Shown: piece by piece, positions 17,597 to 27,258 of the stretch
How positions within the stretch are numbered: position 1 is the first letter of the stretch
How the letters are laid out: every line of letters starts with the position of its first letter
From: UBA1731 sp045595285
GTDB taxonomy: Bacteria > Verrucomicrobiota > Kiritimatiellia > RFP12 > UBA1067
Length of the DNA: 64,000 nt
Direction: 5' to 3'
Assembly (NCBI GenBank): GCA_045595285.1
Contig: JAZOAC010000135.1
Coordinates: 1-64,000 of the forward strand
Made by a program: the position numbers and the translations under genes
Notes under the pieces: generated by a model
Told to the model about the DNA's origin: nothing
The model's database searches: none
The model's input: the letters and a program-made list of their open reading frames with translations, nothing else

Positions 17597-19494
17597 CGTT
17601 CAACCTCAAAAAGTTTTGTATCGGGAGACGCAAAATCCACCGCAAACGCATCCGTGTCACGCGAAACAATACAGCCATCAAGTACGGATACGACAACTCG
17701 AGCCTTATACGGAAGACGAATGGTTTTTCTTCCGCCCTTCGCGACATTGATCGAAAACAGCCGACTGTTCGCAAACACCCCTACATTGTCGTCAATGTAG
17801 CTATGCGACCCTGCCGCATCAAGAATCGAACGAAGCGTTTCAGCCGTGGCCTGATCATATTCACAGGCATAAACCGACCGGTACGTCGGATATACGACCG
17901 TGTTTATTCCCGGCGACCGAAACTCCGTTCCGGTCAATTTTTTCACGCGCGACGGATCAAGCGTCCGACCGTCGGTGATACCGGGCGCATAGAACCATAC
18001 GACCGTACGCCCGTTCTTCATGACATGATTGCGGATAAGCGATTCACGTTGCGCGTCTATAAATACCGACGCGGGGAACACCACTACCTTGTATCGGTCC
18101 AGATCAATCTTTGAAAGATCGGAAAACGAATGGAAATCTACAGGTCGACCAGTCAGAGAAATTGCGTTCCTGAATTTCTCCGCAGATTTGAACGGCAGTT
18201 TGGACCGTTCATTGAAATAATACATGCTCTCCGGATCTGCGACATACAATACATCAGCCGCGGACGGAGAAACATCGTCAACATATCGACACGCGACTTT
18301 TTCAAGATTCGTGATTTCATCAAGCAGCGCCTTTTCTCTGAACCAACCGCCCCACATATCAAACCACCATCGTGACGAATGATTGACAATCGAGAACGCC
18401 CCTTCGCGCATACACCCCGCGATATCATCGGCGGTATTAAACCAATGCGAAGACTTTCCCATCGTGCAGGTACTTGTACGGTGGTCGATTTCATGCATAA
18501 ACTGTTTTCCGTGCAGAAACGCCGTCGAATACAGCAGCTGCGATCCGCCGGCATCTCCGTTAGCCCGACTACTGTAACTCCCGGGAGCTATGACGTAATC
18601 GATATCGGGAGACGCAAAAACCTTCTCATACGCCAGATGCCCGAATGAACACATCCGCCATTCGGAAACAAAATAATATCCAAAGAAAACTCCGATATCC
18701 TTCCGCTTCGGGATGAGCCGCCGCGCATGACCGGCAAAGTCGCAGATCGCATCGGCGATCAGCCAGTTATGAAAACGCCAATAATCAATTTTGACACGTT
18801 CCTTCGCGGGATCATATAACACACCTTCAAACGAAGCTCCGAAAAGACTCTCCCAAGAAGGCGGCACACCTGAATGCGACAGCCCGTTTTTCCTACACCA
18901 CCGGCGCCATGCCTCGTTTTTCTCGTATGAAGTGATCATGTTGTAATACTCATACCATTCAGACGTGCCGCCGCCGCTGAGGATATATCCGGATATCCTG
19001 TCGCCGTATTTCTTTTCGGCATACGCGACAAACGCCTCGACATAGGCTTTCGTCGACTCGCGCCAGCGTTCCCGTGCGCAGAGATGGGAAATGGCCGAAA
19101 ACGAATCCATACCCTGACTGCGCGCCATCCAGTACGGCGTGTTGTAGTCGATCATGCAGATGAAATCCGCCTTTGGATTTGCCCGTACAAGATCATCAAC
19201 CTGCCTGTCAAGAGCAGTGAAATCGTAACGGTCTTTCCCATGCCAAACAGGCGGATACTTACAATATTCAAATCCGGCAGAATTGATCGTGTTGGCCGCG
19301 AAAAAACAGCGTGTGTCCACGCCCATTTTTCCAAACGTAGCCGTCATTTCCAATTCCGGCCAGAAGGAACGGTAACAGACACGCCGTTTCTTATGCACGG
19401 CTCCGAAAGACGAATCGGCAAAACATACACCCGATGACGATACTACGCATACCCAAAGCAGCAAATGCGAAAACTTAAACAATTTTACAGCCAT
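17593..19494 (-). CDS. Secreted GH42-like TIM-barrel glycosidase (beta-galactosidase-like)
   Basis: 633 residues. A signal peptide (about residues 1-26, ending SGVCFADS) is followed by a barrel domain. Candidate catalytic glutamates are E179 in GGGTSEWYEYY and E335 in GKQFMHEIDHRTS, matching the acid/base and nucleophile strands of clan GH-A enzymes. A Rossmann-like second domain (about residues 400-520, with YKVVVFPASVFIDAQ) resembles the trimerisation domain of GH42 beta-galactosidases, then a small beta domain ends the protein. It probably acts on beta-galactosides or a related beta-linked sugar outside the cytoplasm. It lies between the GH3 gene and the beta-helix gene in one operon. It could be another GH-A family. 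Confidence 0.7.
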   Translation of the reverse strand: MAVKLFKFSHLLLWVCVVSSSGVCFADSSFGAVHKKRRVCYRSFWPELEMTATFGKMGVDTRCFFAANTINSAGFEYCKYPPVWHGKDRYDFTALDRQVDDLVRANPKADFICMIDYNTPYWMARSQGMDSFSAISHLCARERWRESTKAYVEAFVAYAEKKYGDRISGYILSGGGTSEWYEYYNMITSYEKNEAWRRWCRKNGLSHSGVPPSWESLFGASFEGVLYDPAKERVKIDYWRFHNWLIADAICDFAGHARRLIPKRKDIGVFFGYYFVSEWRMCSFGHLAYEKVFASPDIDYVIAPGSYSSRANGDAGGSQLLYSTAFLHGKQFMHEIDHRTSTCTMGKSSHWFNTADDIAGCMREGAFSIVNHSSRWWFDMWGGWFREKALLDEITNLEKVACRYVDDVSPSAADVLYVADPESMYYFNERSKLPFKSAEKFRNAISLTGRPVDFHSFSDLSKIDLDRYKVVVFPASVFIDAQRESLIRNHVMKNGRTVVWFYAPGITDGRTLDPSRVKKLTGTEFRSPGINTVVYPTYRSVYACEYDQATAETLRSILDAAGSHSYIDDNVGVFANSRLFSINVAKGGRKTIRLPYKARVVVSVLDGCIVSRDTDAFAVDFASPDTKLFEVER

Positions 19495-19515
19495 TGACTC
19501 CTTATCCTTTCACGT

Positions 19516-21606
19516 TCATTGCCAGGGAAGCGCAAGACTTACGCCGGAGGCCACCCCCGGTTGTCCGCCTCCCAGAAATATAATTGACGGCTCTTGCGGA
19601 ATAAAAGACGTTCCGTCCTCCCGAAAAACGAGTAGAGCATCATCCGGAATCATGAACGACACCCGCGTCGATTCTCCTGCCGCCAACGAGACACGCCGAA
19701 ATCCGGCCAGACGACACACCCTGCGATCACCCGCGCCGGAAGGAGAACGGACATACAACTGGACGATTTCATCTCCTGCACGCGTCGAATCGTTTCTGAC
19801 ACGCACCGAAACCTCCCGTCCGGCAACCTTGCCGTCGGAATACGAGAACGATGAATAACTTAGACCGTATCCGAATGGATACTGCGGAATATGTTTATTG
19901 TAAAGATAGGTACGCCCCGGCAGCGAGTAATCCCGGATGTCCGGAAGAACCTCGTAAGAATCCGGAATCGTAAAGGGAAGACATCCGGACGGATTGCACT
20001 CTCCGAAAAGAACACGCGCAATCGCCCTGCCACCCTCTTCGCCAGGATACCACGCAAGCAAAACCGCATCGACCGATTCGGCAATCTCCCGGCAGTTTAT
20101 CGGACTTCCACCGAAAACGACTGCGATCAGCGGACGGTCACCGCACACTGAGCGCAACGATTTCAGATATTCCAATTGACGACCAGGCAGTGAAAACTTG
20201 ACACGATCACCATTGCCATTTCCCGCCAGATCAGCCTCCTCCCCTTCAAGTGCAGGCGAATAACCCACGCAAGCGATAACAACATCGGCCTTTTTCCCCT
20301 CAAAAGCCACTGTTCCAACGGACGGATTCCGTATACCCGTCAGCTCACATCCTTCCGCATCATGACAAACCTTCACGCCAGCTCCAGCCACTTCACAAAC
20401 GCCACCCACAACCGTCATCATCCGCGAACTGTATCCGTGGTAATTGCCCATAAGAACGGTTTCATCTGTAGACAAAGGTCCACCGATCATAATAAAGCGA
20501 ATTTCCTCCTTGCGCAACGGCAACACATTCCGCCGATTTTCCAAAAGCACAATCGACTTCTCGGCGCTTTCGAGCGCAAGTGCGCGGTGAGCGGATGCAG
20601 CAACAGATTCCGCTCCCAATGAATCGTATGCGCTTTTCTGCCCTGGAAGAATTCCAAGCCGGGCACGAATCTCAAAAAGACGCCGCACACTTTCGTTCAA
20701 ACGGGCTTCAGAGACAAGTCCACGACGAACTGCTTCAACAAGATTAGTGTAGTCGCGCCCTGCACAGAGATCGACACCGGCATTCATAGCCGCCGCCACG
20801 GTCTCGACGCGCGAAGTCGCATAACGATGATCGTCGAACAGCGCCTCTACAGCACCGAAATCACTGGAAACATAACCGTCATGCCCCCAATTTCGACGGA
20901 GCAGTCCTTCGATAAACTCCTTTGAGGCTGTTGCCGGAGCTCCATTTATACGGTTATAGCTTGTCATCACATCCGCAACCTTCGCATCTGAAACCAGCTG
21001 ACGAAACGCCGGCAGATAATATTCATTCAAGTCACGAATTGCCGCCACGGCGTTGAAGGTGCGACGACCGGGTTCCGGTCCTGAATGCACGAGAAAGTGC
21101 TTGGCGCATGCCGCCGTCAGCAAGCGATTTGGGTCATCACCCTGCAACCCCTTGACGAAAGCGCATCCCAAAGTACCCGACAAAAACGGATCTTCTCCGA
21201 ATGTTTCCTGTCCGCGCCCCCATCTCGGATCACGGAACATATTGACGTTCGGACTCCAGATTGTGAGTCCGCAATAACGGTCAACAAATCCTTTCTTCCT
21301 AAAGAGATTGAATTTAGCACGAGCTTCAATTCCGACCGCTCTCCCAATACGACGTTCGAGATCGGCATCAAATGATGCCGCTCGCCCGATGGACTGCGGA
21401 AACACAGTAGCAAGTCCAGCACGTGCGACACCGTGCAAGCCTTCATTCCACCATGCATACGCGGGAATCCCGAGCCGAGCAATAGCAGGGGAATCATCCA
21501 TAGTCTGCGAAACCCTCTCTTCGAGGGTCATTTGTGAAATTAACCTATCCGCCAATTGCCGTGGTGTAATCGTAGCAAAAAGCAATGATGCAATACACAA
21601 TATCAT
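19516..21606 (-). CDS. GH3 beta-glycosidase (beta-xylosidase/beta-glucosidase type)
   Basis: 696 residues starting with a short signal-like segment. YAWWNEGLHGVARAG, then KHFLVHSGPEPGRRTF and the nucleophile region SSDFGAVEALFD identify GH3; the WWNE-LHGVA and HSGPE motifs are those of the beta-xylosidase branch. The (alpha/beta)6 domain follows (about 350-570), ending near FPFGYGLSY, and a fibronectin-III-like domain closes the protein (about 590-680). It removes terminal beta-linked sugars, with xylose or glucose most likely. It lies 18-21 bases from its neighbours in the operon controlled by the divergent regulator. Confidence 0.9.
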   Translation of the reverse strand: MILCIASLLFATITPRQLADRLISQMTLEERVSQTMDDSPAIARLGIPAYAWWNEGLHGVARAGLATVFPQSIGRAASFDADLERRIGRAVGIEARAKFNLFRKKGFVDRYCGLTIWSPNVNMFRDPRWGRGQETFGEDPFLSGTLGCAFVKGLQGDDPNRLLTAACAKHFLVHSGPEPGRRTFNAVAAIRDLNEYYLPAFRQLVSDAKVADVMTSYNRINGAPATASKEFIEGLLRRNWGHDGYVSSDFGAVEALFDDHRYATSRVETVAAAMNAGVDLCAGRDYTNLVEAVRRGLVSEARLNESVRRLFEIRARLGILPGQKSAYDSLGAESVAASAHRALALESAEKSIVLLENRRNVLPLRKEEIRFIMIGGPLSTDETVLMGNYHGYSSRMMTVVGGVCEVAGAGVKVCHDAEGCELTGIRNPSVGTVAFEGKKADVVIACVGYSPALEGEEADLAGNGNGDRVKFSLPGRQLEYLKSLRSVCGDRPLIAVVFGGSPINCREIAESVDAVLLAWYPGEEGGRAIARVLFGECNPSGCLPFTIPDSYEVLPDIRDYSLPGRTYLYNKHIPQYPFGYGLSYSSFSYSDGKVAGREVSVRVRNDSTRAGDEIVQLYVRSPSGAGDRRVCRLAGFRRVSLAAGESTRVSFMIPDDALLVFREDGTSFIPQEPSIIFLGGGQPGVASGVSLALPWQ

Positions 21607-21624
21607 ACCGTAGTTTCTTTCCTG

Positions 21625-23448
21625 TTATCTTACGGCTATTACCATACCCCCCTTGAGGCGATGCACTTCAAAACGGATGAAATCTATGCCAAGCACGTCA
21701 GAGGAAGAATCCGAATCCCCGGTGGACAGTCTCAGCACGTTAGCCGTATCCAACATCCCTGGATCGATCCGCAGATTAACAGTGTTGGATTTCTGCAAAT
21801 CGGCGCTATAAATGGTCACTCCGTTCAGTGTCAGCGTCACGGGCAGGTTGTAATATGTGTGATTGAATCCCAGGCTCAGATTGTAGGAACAGTTTTCAGC
21901 CATTGCCGACGAAAGCGGAAAATAGACGTCAAGCGACTTGTTGCGATTCAGATTCGCAGTCATCGCCGATGACGAACATCCAGCCGGCCATACCGTATTG
22001 CGTCCGGTCCAGGTGAACTCCGCACAGTCGCCATCCGCCATTCCCAGCTGCCACGAGCCTCCCAATTCGACAAAATCCAATGCCAGCTCAGAGGACATAT
22101 CCCCGCATCGCACAAGCGTGATTTCAGCTTTGCCAGTTTCACGATTGATACACGTGTTCCATGTCGACGTCGGGATCATCAAAGTCCCGCCGTTTTTCCC
22201 CTTCAATGAAAATGTTCCGATCGGAACACCGTTCAACTTTGCCGACATCAGTTCCTCGGATAGAGCTTCTCGCGCAGGCATCACTCGCAACACTCTCTTT
22301 AAAGCTATGGCATTCGTCGGAACATTAAACACAACCCCGACAGACGGATTCTCTGCTGTCAGAGTTTTCTGAAAACGGGCATATGTCATCGTCTCCGGGT
22401 CAAAGATTGCCGCCGGATCTGAATCAGAAAATTCCGCGGATGTTCCATTTTCCATGCCAACGCTCCACAACGGACCGTTTCCGGCAAAAAGCACATTTAT
22501 CTCCCTCTCGGAAAGTGCGCGGTTCCAGATTTTAATTTCATCGACCTTACCCCTGAAATTTCCAAGCAGACCTGTCGCAGCATTTGTGGAAACATTCTGT
22601 GCGGCCGTATACTCTCCCGATCTGAAAAGCATGGAAGTACGGTTCTCCAAAGTCCGCATCTTGATCGAGCCTTCGATAAACGCTTTAGCGTGATATATTT
22701 TCGGAACATTGCCGACTGACTTGTAGAAATCGATGTATGTCCGTGACTCTTCTGGAACGCTTTTGAGCGTAACAGCGAAGGTATACCATGTGTCGTCATC
22801 ATAAAAATCCATATAGTCGCCGACAATCTTCCCAGCAACAAGGTTTTCAGGGGCGACAACATTACTACTGCTCGCCGTCACTCCTGAACGTCCGACCTCA
22901 ACACGGGCCCATGCGTTTCCGGACAAGCCTCCGTATGGAGCCAGAATGATGTACCAACCGGAAGAGACAGTGTAATTGAAGGCGTTATCATAGAGTCTAA
23001 CCGAATAATTGTAACCATTTGGAACAGGAGCCTGCCTGCCCTCCCATTTGAAGCGGATGAAAAAAGTCGCGTCGTTCGTCGGAACGGCTTCTTTCTCGAG
23101 AATACGTACGCCTTGAGCATAGGATACGAGTTTCCGCTCACCAGATGCATCGACAATCCAGTTCGTCGGCTGAGTCAGGTACAGGCACGGTGTGTCCTTG
23201 CGTATGGTTCCCCTTACACTTTCAGGAACATCCTCATATGTAAACTGCGGACCAAAACCTTCCGCATTCAAAAAGGAAACTCCAGACGGTTCATCACAGG
23301 CGACAAGATTCTTAAACTGATCTGGAGTTGCAGAACCGACCGGCACACCATTGGATTGATAGCGCCACCAGAACGCCACATTTCTGTCAACATCTCCGCA
23401 GGCAGACAATGCGCACAGCAAGACTGTCATCAACCATACACATTTCAT
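21625..23448 (-). CDS. Secreted LamG-type lectin/CBM protein
   Basis: 607 residues with a signal peptide; the cysteine in LCALSACGDV could be a lipobox, making it an outer-membrane lipoprotein. Residues about 90-300 look like a concanavalin A-type LamG jelly roll, ending in the family phrase VDEIKIWNRALSEREIN. Two carbohydrate-binding-like beta domains follow; the last (about 500-600), with LRIDPGMLDTANVLRLSTG and IDFIRFEV, resembles the C-terminal CBM of rhamnogalacturonan lyases. No catalytic site is evident, so a glycan-binding role is likely. It ends GGMVIAVR, similar to two other large secreted proteins here. It is first in the operon, with a strong AAAGGAG ribosome-binding site. Confidence 0.72.
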   Translation of the reverse strand: MKCVWLMTVLLCALSACGDVDRNVAFWWRYQSNGVPVGSATPDQFKNLVACDEPSGVSFLNAEGFGPQFTYEDVPESVRGTIRKDTPCLYLTQPTNWIVDASGERKLVSYAQGVRILEKEAVPTNDATFFIRFKWEGRQAPVPNGYNYSVRLYDNAFNYTVSSGWYIILAPYGGLSGNAWARVEVGRSGVTASSSNVVAPENLVAGKIVGDYMDFYDDDTWYTFAVTLKSVPEESRTYIDFYKSVGNVPKIYHAKAFIEGSIKMRTLENRTSMLFRSGEYTAAQNVSTNAATGLLGNFRGKVDEIKIWNRALSEREINVLFAGNGPLWSVGMENGTSAEFSDSDPAAIFDPETMTYARFQKTLTAENPSVGVVFNVPTNAIALKRVLRVMPAREALSEELMSAKLNGVPIGTFSLKGKNGGTLMIPTSTWNTCINRETGKAEITLVRCGDMSSELALDFVELGGSWQLGMADGDCAEFTWTGRNTVWPAGCSSSAMTANLNRNKSLDVYFPLSSAMAENCSYNLSLGFNHTYYNLPVTLTLNGVTIYSADLQKSNTVNLRIDPGMLDTANVLRLSTGDSDSSSDVLGIDFIRFEVHRLKGGMVIAVR

Positions 23449-23478
23449 TTTTTCACTCCTTTGCTTTTCATGTCCGCT

Positions 23479-23484
23479 ATGATA
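23479..23484 (-). promoter_or_regulatory. Probable -10 box of the four-gene glycan operon
   Basis: The minus strand reads TATCAT here, with no good -35 at the correct distance (TTCTTT at 23502-23507). This fits a promoter that needs an activator bound just upstream, where the TTGCGAA pair lies. Confidence 0.4.
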
Positions 23485-23513
23485 TCACCCTTACTCTACC
23501 GAAAGAATACCGT

Positions 23514-23543
23514 TTGCGAATTTTTTAGCATACCAATTGCGAA
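23514..23543. promoter_or_regulatory. Paired TTGCGAA sites, candidate operator for the XylR-like regulator
   Basis: TTGCGAA occurs at 23514-23520 and again at 23537-23543, the same strand, 23 bases apart (about two helical turns). The pair lies between the divergent glycan operon and the regulator gene and next to the -10 boxes of both. Direct repeats in this position are the usual arrangement for AraC/XylR activators. A smaller inverted repeat, TAGCAT (23526-23531) with ATGCTA (23545-23550), overlaps the second site. Confidence 0.5.
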
Positions 23544-23548
23544 AATGC

Positions 23549-23554
23549 TATAAT
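23549..23554 (+). promoter_or_regulatory. Extended -10 (TGCTATAAT) of the regulator gene
   Basis: TGC-TATAAT on the plus strand at 23546-23554. Transcription would begin near 23561, which rules out an upstream in-frame start at 23553 and supports translation from the ATG at 23616. Confidence 0.6.
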
Positions 23555-23615
23555 GTGCCGCATACGCAACCAAATAAAAGAACCGTATTCCTGTACAGAT
23601 AGACGCGATTGCGAC

Positions 23616-24818
23616 ATGAACACATTGCTGTATTTCAAATCAAGGCTGAAAACAAGCACTCCAGGAAAACTGCTCGGCGTGCGCGAACATGCGAACGCAA
23701 AAGGATGGCATGTACAGGTAGTCGAAGTGCCGCCGACAAAAAAAGCGGTGAACGAACTTGCCGCATTTTGGAATCCGATCGGAGCAGTAATAGACTGCGG
23801 AGGCGGCGAATACGGTGTACATGAAAACAATTTCGGCAGTATCCCCGCCGTATTTCTCGACTGCAATCCCGACGACTTCAACTGCAATGTAAACATGGTT
23901 TGCCACGATTCAACGGCGACCGGCACTCTTGCGGCAAAGGAACTGATGGTTCTCGGAAGAACTCACTTCGCATATGTTCCGTTCCCCGGATCATTCCGAT
24001 GGTGCAGCGAACGTTACACCGCATTCAAAAAAGCGCTCGCGATAAACGGATTTAACTGTTCACTGTTTTCTCATGCCGACAAAACATTCACGCTCCGTCG
24101 TCAGCGCCGTCTGACGGAATTTCTCCTGCAATTACCTAAACCATGTTCAATTTTTGCGGCAAACGACCGTACTGCGGAGGAAATTTCCGCAGCGGCAACC
24201 TTTTCAGATTTGTCAATCCCGGGAGATATAGCCTTGCTTGGCGCCGACAACTTTCTTGAAATATGCGAAAACACAGCACCCAACCTAAGCAGTATCGAAC
24301 CTGATTTCCGACAGGGAGGCATTCTTTCCGCACTGCTGCTCGAGAGTGTCATCCATTCGAAAAACACCGCGAAGACTCAATGTCTTACATTCGGTCCGCT
24401 GCAAACCATCCGTCGCAGATCAACAACGACAGTTTCATCGAACAAAACCGTCACTGATGCACTTGCACTTATTTCCGACATGGCATGCGGCGGATTGACG
24501 GCGGCAGACGTTGTCAAACTCTTCAACTGTTCCAGAAGAGCGGCTGAAATCCAGTTCAGAAAGGCAACCGGCAAAAGTATTCTTAACGTAATCCACGAAA
24601 CGCGACTTGAACGGACAAAGGTTCTGCTTACAAACCCCTATCAGCAATTGAAGTCCATGTCCGACTTCTGCGGTTTCAAAAGTCAAAATTCCCTTCGCCG
24701 ATTTTTCCGCAAGCAGACCGGCATGACACTCTCTAGCTGGCAGAAGTCTATAGCGTCGAAATCATCGATGCGAGGCGGACGAACCGCAAACGCTAAAAAG
24801 GATCGGCCTCCCAGATAA
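23616..24818 (+). CDS. XylR-like transcriptional regulator (LacI-type sensor plus AraC DNA-binding domain)
   Basis: 400 residues from MNTLLYFKSRLK. Residues about 1-280 resemble a LacI/periplasmic-binding sugar sensor (FAANDRTAEEISAAA and DIALLGADNFLEICE are typical late motifs). The last 100 carry two AraC helix-turn-helix units (VVKLFNCSRRAAEIQFR and SMSDFCGFKSQNSLRRFFRK). This is the architecture of the E. coli xylose activator XylR. It is divergent from the four-gene glycan operon and separated from it by the TTGCGAA pair, so it most likely activates that operon on binding a sugar. A 21-codon upstream extension is open but starts at the -10 box, so it is not used. It ends 6 bases before the convergent mutS stop. 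Confidence 0.88.
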   Translation: MNTLLYFKSRLKTSTPGKLLGVREHANAKGWHVQVVEVPPTKKAVNELAAFWNPIGAVIDCGGGEYGVHENNFGSIPAVFLDCNPDDFNCNVNMVCHDSTATGTLAAKELMVLGRTHFAYVPFPGSFRWCSERYTAFKKALAINGFNCSLFSHADKTFTLRRQRRLTEFLLQLPKPCSIFAANDRTAEEISAAATFSDLSIPGDIALLGADNFLEICENTAPNLSSIEPDFRQGGILSALLLESVIHSKNTAKTQCLTFGPLQTIRRRSTTTVSSNKTVTDALALISDMACGGLTAADVVKLFNCSRRAAEIQFRKATGKSILNVIHETRLERTKVLLTNPYQQLKSMSDFCGFKSQNSLRRFFRKQTGMTLSSWQKSIASKSSMRGGRTANAKKDRPPR

Positions 24819-24824
24819 CAAGCT

Positions 24825-27239
24825 TCAGAAAAGCGTCATCTGCCCTGGAATGTCGGAGAGCTTCTTGCGCGGGCGGCGCACGATCTTCTGCGCATCGACG
24901 TCAAGGTCGTTCGCTTCAAGATTCGCGAGTATCCGCCCCGCACGGTCCACCACCGCCTTCGGCAGACCAGCCATCGCCGCGACATGGATGCCGAACGACT
25001 TTTCCGCCACGCCCGGCACGATACGGCGCAAAAACACAATCCTCTCCCCATCCTGCTTGACGCGGACGGTCCAGTTCTTGACCCCGGAAAATCTGTCCGC
25101 AAGGTCGGTCAGTTCATGGTAGTGCGTAGCAAACAGGGTTTTCGCCTTTACCTGCGGATTCTCGTGCAGATACTCCGCCACACTCCACGCGATGGAGATT
25201 CCGTCAAACGTCGATGTGCCGCGTCCGATCTCATCCAGCACAATAAGCGACCGGGGCGTCGCATTGTTCAGTATGTTCGCCGCCTCCTGCATCTCCACGA
25301 GGAATGTCGAGCGCCCACGCGAGAAATCGTCGCCAGCACCGATACGGGTGAAGATGCGGTCGAGCGAACCGATTCGCATCCTTGCGGCGGGAACGAACGA
25401 TCCCGCCTGCGCCATGGCGGCTATCGTCGCAACCTGACGGATGTAGGTGGATTTGCCGGCCATGTTAGGACCGGTGATGAGCATTATCTGATCGCTGGTG
25501 CAGTTCAGCGAAGTTGAGTTGGGGACGAACGGCTCGGCATCAGGAAGCTGCTCGATGATCGGGTGGCGGCCATCCTCAATCTCCAGCACATCCGAATCAT
25601 CGACCTCCGGGCGCACATATCCGGCCGCAAGCGCGCGGTCCGCAAAGGACAGCACCGCATCCAACTCGCCTATCGCAACGGCGGTCCGCTGCACAGCGGC
25701 CGTCCGTTCCGCAATCCGGGCGACAATCCCCTTGAACAGTTCCTGCTCGAGCGCACAGGACTTGTCCTGAGCGCCTACGACCTTCTGCTCGTACTGCTTG
25801 AGTTCGGGCGTAATGAAGCGTTCGCCGGTGGTAAGTGTCTGGCGGCGCTCGTACTCCGGCGGAGCCTGATGCACAAACGTCTTGGATATCTCAATGTAGA
25901 AGCCGAACACGGAATTGCGGCGCACCTTGAGAGTCTTGATGCCTGTACGCTCAATCTCGCGCGACTGATATTCCGCGATCCAGCGATGCCCTTCAGCGGC
26001 GAGATTGCGCAGTTCATCAAGCTCCGGGCTGTAGCCTGGAGCGATCAGGTTGCCTTCTGAGAGGATGATGTTGGGCTCTTCGGTGATGCCGCGGTCTATC
26101 AGATCGACAATCTCCGTTTCCGGCATAAGGCGTGACCGGATATCCGACAGCGCCGCGCATGCAGACTCTAACGAGTCCTTCAGGTCCGGAACAGGACGCA
26201 ACGACGCCGCAAGCGCCTTCAAGTCACGTGCGTTCGCCCGGCCCGAATCGACCTTTGCGATAAGGCGTTCAAGATCCCTTACACCATCAAGCCTGGACTG
26301 AAGAATCGACAGCGTGGTGCGATCCCTCACGAATGCCTCTACGGCGTCAAGACGTGCATTGATCTCCTCCTGACGGCTGAGTGGCTGACGCAGCCACGCC
26401 GCCAGACGACGCGCTCCCATGGGGGTCTTCGTCGCATTGAGAGCACCGAAGAGCGATGCCTCGCGCGTAACGCCATCGCCGGGCAGAAGCGCCAGATGCC
26501 GTATCGTTCCCGCATCCAGGGCAAGCGAATCCGACGACTCCCGCAGACGTACGGAACGGATGTGGTCGACCGCATGGTGAAGCGTGGTGTGCACATAATA
26601 GAGCAGAGCTCCCGCCGCGGAGACAAGCGCCCCCTTCCCTTCCAATCCAAAACCGTCAAGCGATGCCACATTGAAATGCCGCCTCAGTTCTTCGGTTGCG
26701 GCGTCAAGCGAAAACGTCCAGCGGTTGGAGTCGTCCGGACGCAAGATTTCGGCGGGACGGTAGCGTGCCAGAGCATCGTCAAGCTGAAGCTCCGTCCCAA
26801 ACCCCTCCACGAAAAATTCACCTGTGGACAGATCGAGAACCGCAATGCCAAGCCCCGACACCGCCGCAATGTAGTTGTTGGAGCAATCTTCAAGCAAACC
26901 GTCTTCCGTAACCGTGCCGGGGGTGATAATTCTGGTCACCTCGCGCCTGACAAGCCCCTTCACGGTTTTCGGATCTTCGATCTGATCGCACAACGCCGCC
27001 GTCATTCCGGCACGTATGAGTTTCGATAGATGGTTGTTGAGAGCGTGATGGGGGACTCCGCACATCGGCATGTTTCCACGACGGGTGAGAGTCGCCCCCA
27101 GAACAGGCGAGGCAACGACGGCGTCCTCGCCGAACATTTCGTAGAAATCGCCCAGACGGAACATCAGTATCGCGCCCTTTGGTATCTCCGACTTGATCCG
27201 GAGATACTGGCGCATCATTGGTGTTAGTTCTTCTGCCAT
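24825..27239 (-). CDS. mutS: DNA mismatch repair protein MutS
   Basis: 804 residues. The N-terminal mismatch-recognition motif is present as FRLGDFYEMFGEDA (Phe-x-Glu form), with CGVPHHAL soon after. The C-terminal ATPase has GPNMAGKSTYIRQV (Walker A, about residue 590), DEIGRGTSTFDG (Walker B) and FATHYHEL. It recognises base mismatches. The length is close to the usual 850. No mutL is adjacent. Confidence 0.97.
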   Translation of the reverse strand: MAEELTPMMRQYLRIKSEIPKGAILMFRLGDFYEMFGEDAVVASPVLGATLTRRGNMPMCGVPHHALNNHLSKLIRAGMTAALCDQIEDPKTVKGLVRREVTRIITPGTVTEDGLLEDCSNNYIAAVSGLGIAVLDLSTGEFFVEGFGTELQLDDALARYRPAEILRPDDSNRWTFSLDAATEELRRHFNVASLDGFGLEGKGALVSAAGALLYYVHTTLHHAVDHIRSVRLRESSDSLALDAGTIRHLALLPGDGVTREASLFGALNATKTPMGARRLAAWLRQPLSRQEEINARLDAVEAFVRDRTTLSILQSRLDGVRDLERLIAKVDSGRANARDLKALAASLRPVPDLKDSLESACAALSDIRSRLMPETEIVDLIDRGITEEPNIILSEGNLIAPGYSPELDELRNLAAEGHRWIAEYQSREIERTGIKTLKVRRNSVFGFYIEISKTFVHQAPPEYERRQTLTTGERFITPELKQYEQKVVGAQDKSCALEQELFKGIVARIAERTAAVQRTAVAIGELDAVLSFADRALAAGYVRPEVDDSDVLEIEDGRHPIIEQLPDAEPFVPNSTSLNCTSDQIMLITGPNMAGKSTYIRQVATIAAMAQAGSFVPAARMRIGSLDRIFTRIGAGDDFSRGRSTFLVEMQEAANILNNATPRSLIVLDEIGRGTSTFDGISIAWSVAEYLHENPQVKAKTLFATHYHELTDLADRFSGVKNWTVRVKQDGERIVFLRRIVPGVAEKSFGIHVAAMAGLPKAVVDRAGRILANLEANDLDVDAQKIVRRPRKKLSDIPGQMTLF

Positions 27240-27258
27240 TTTTCCAAAGAGTATCCTA

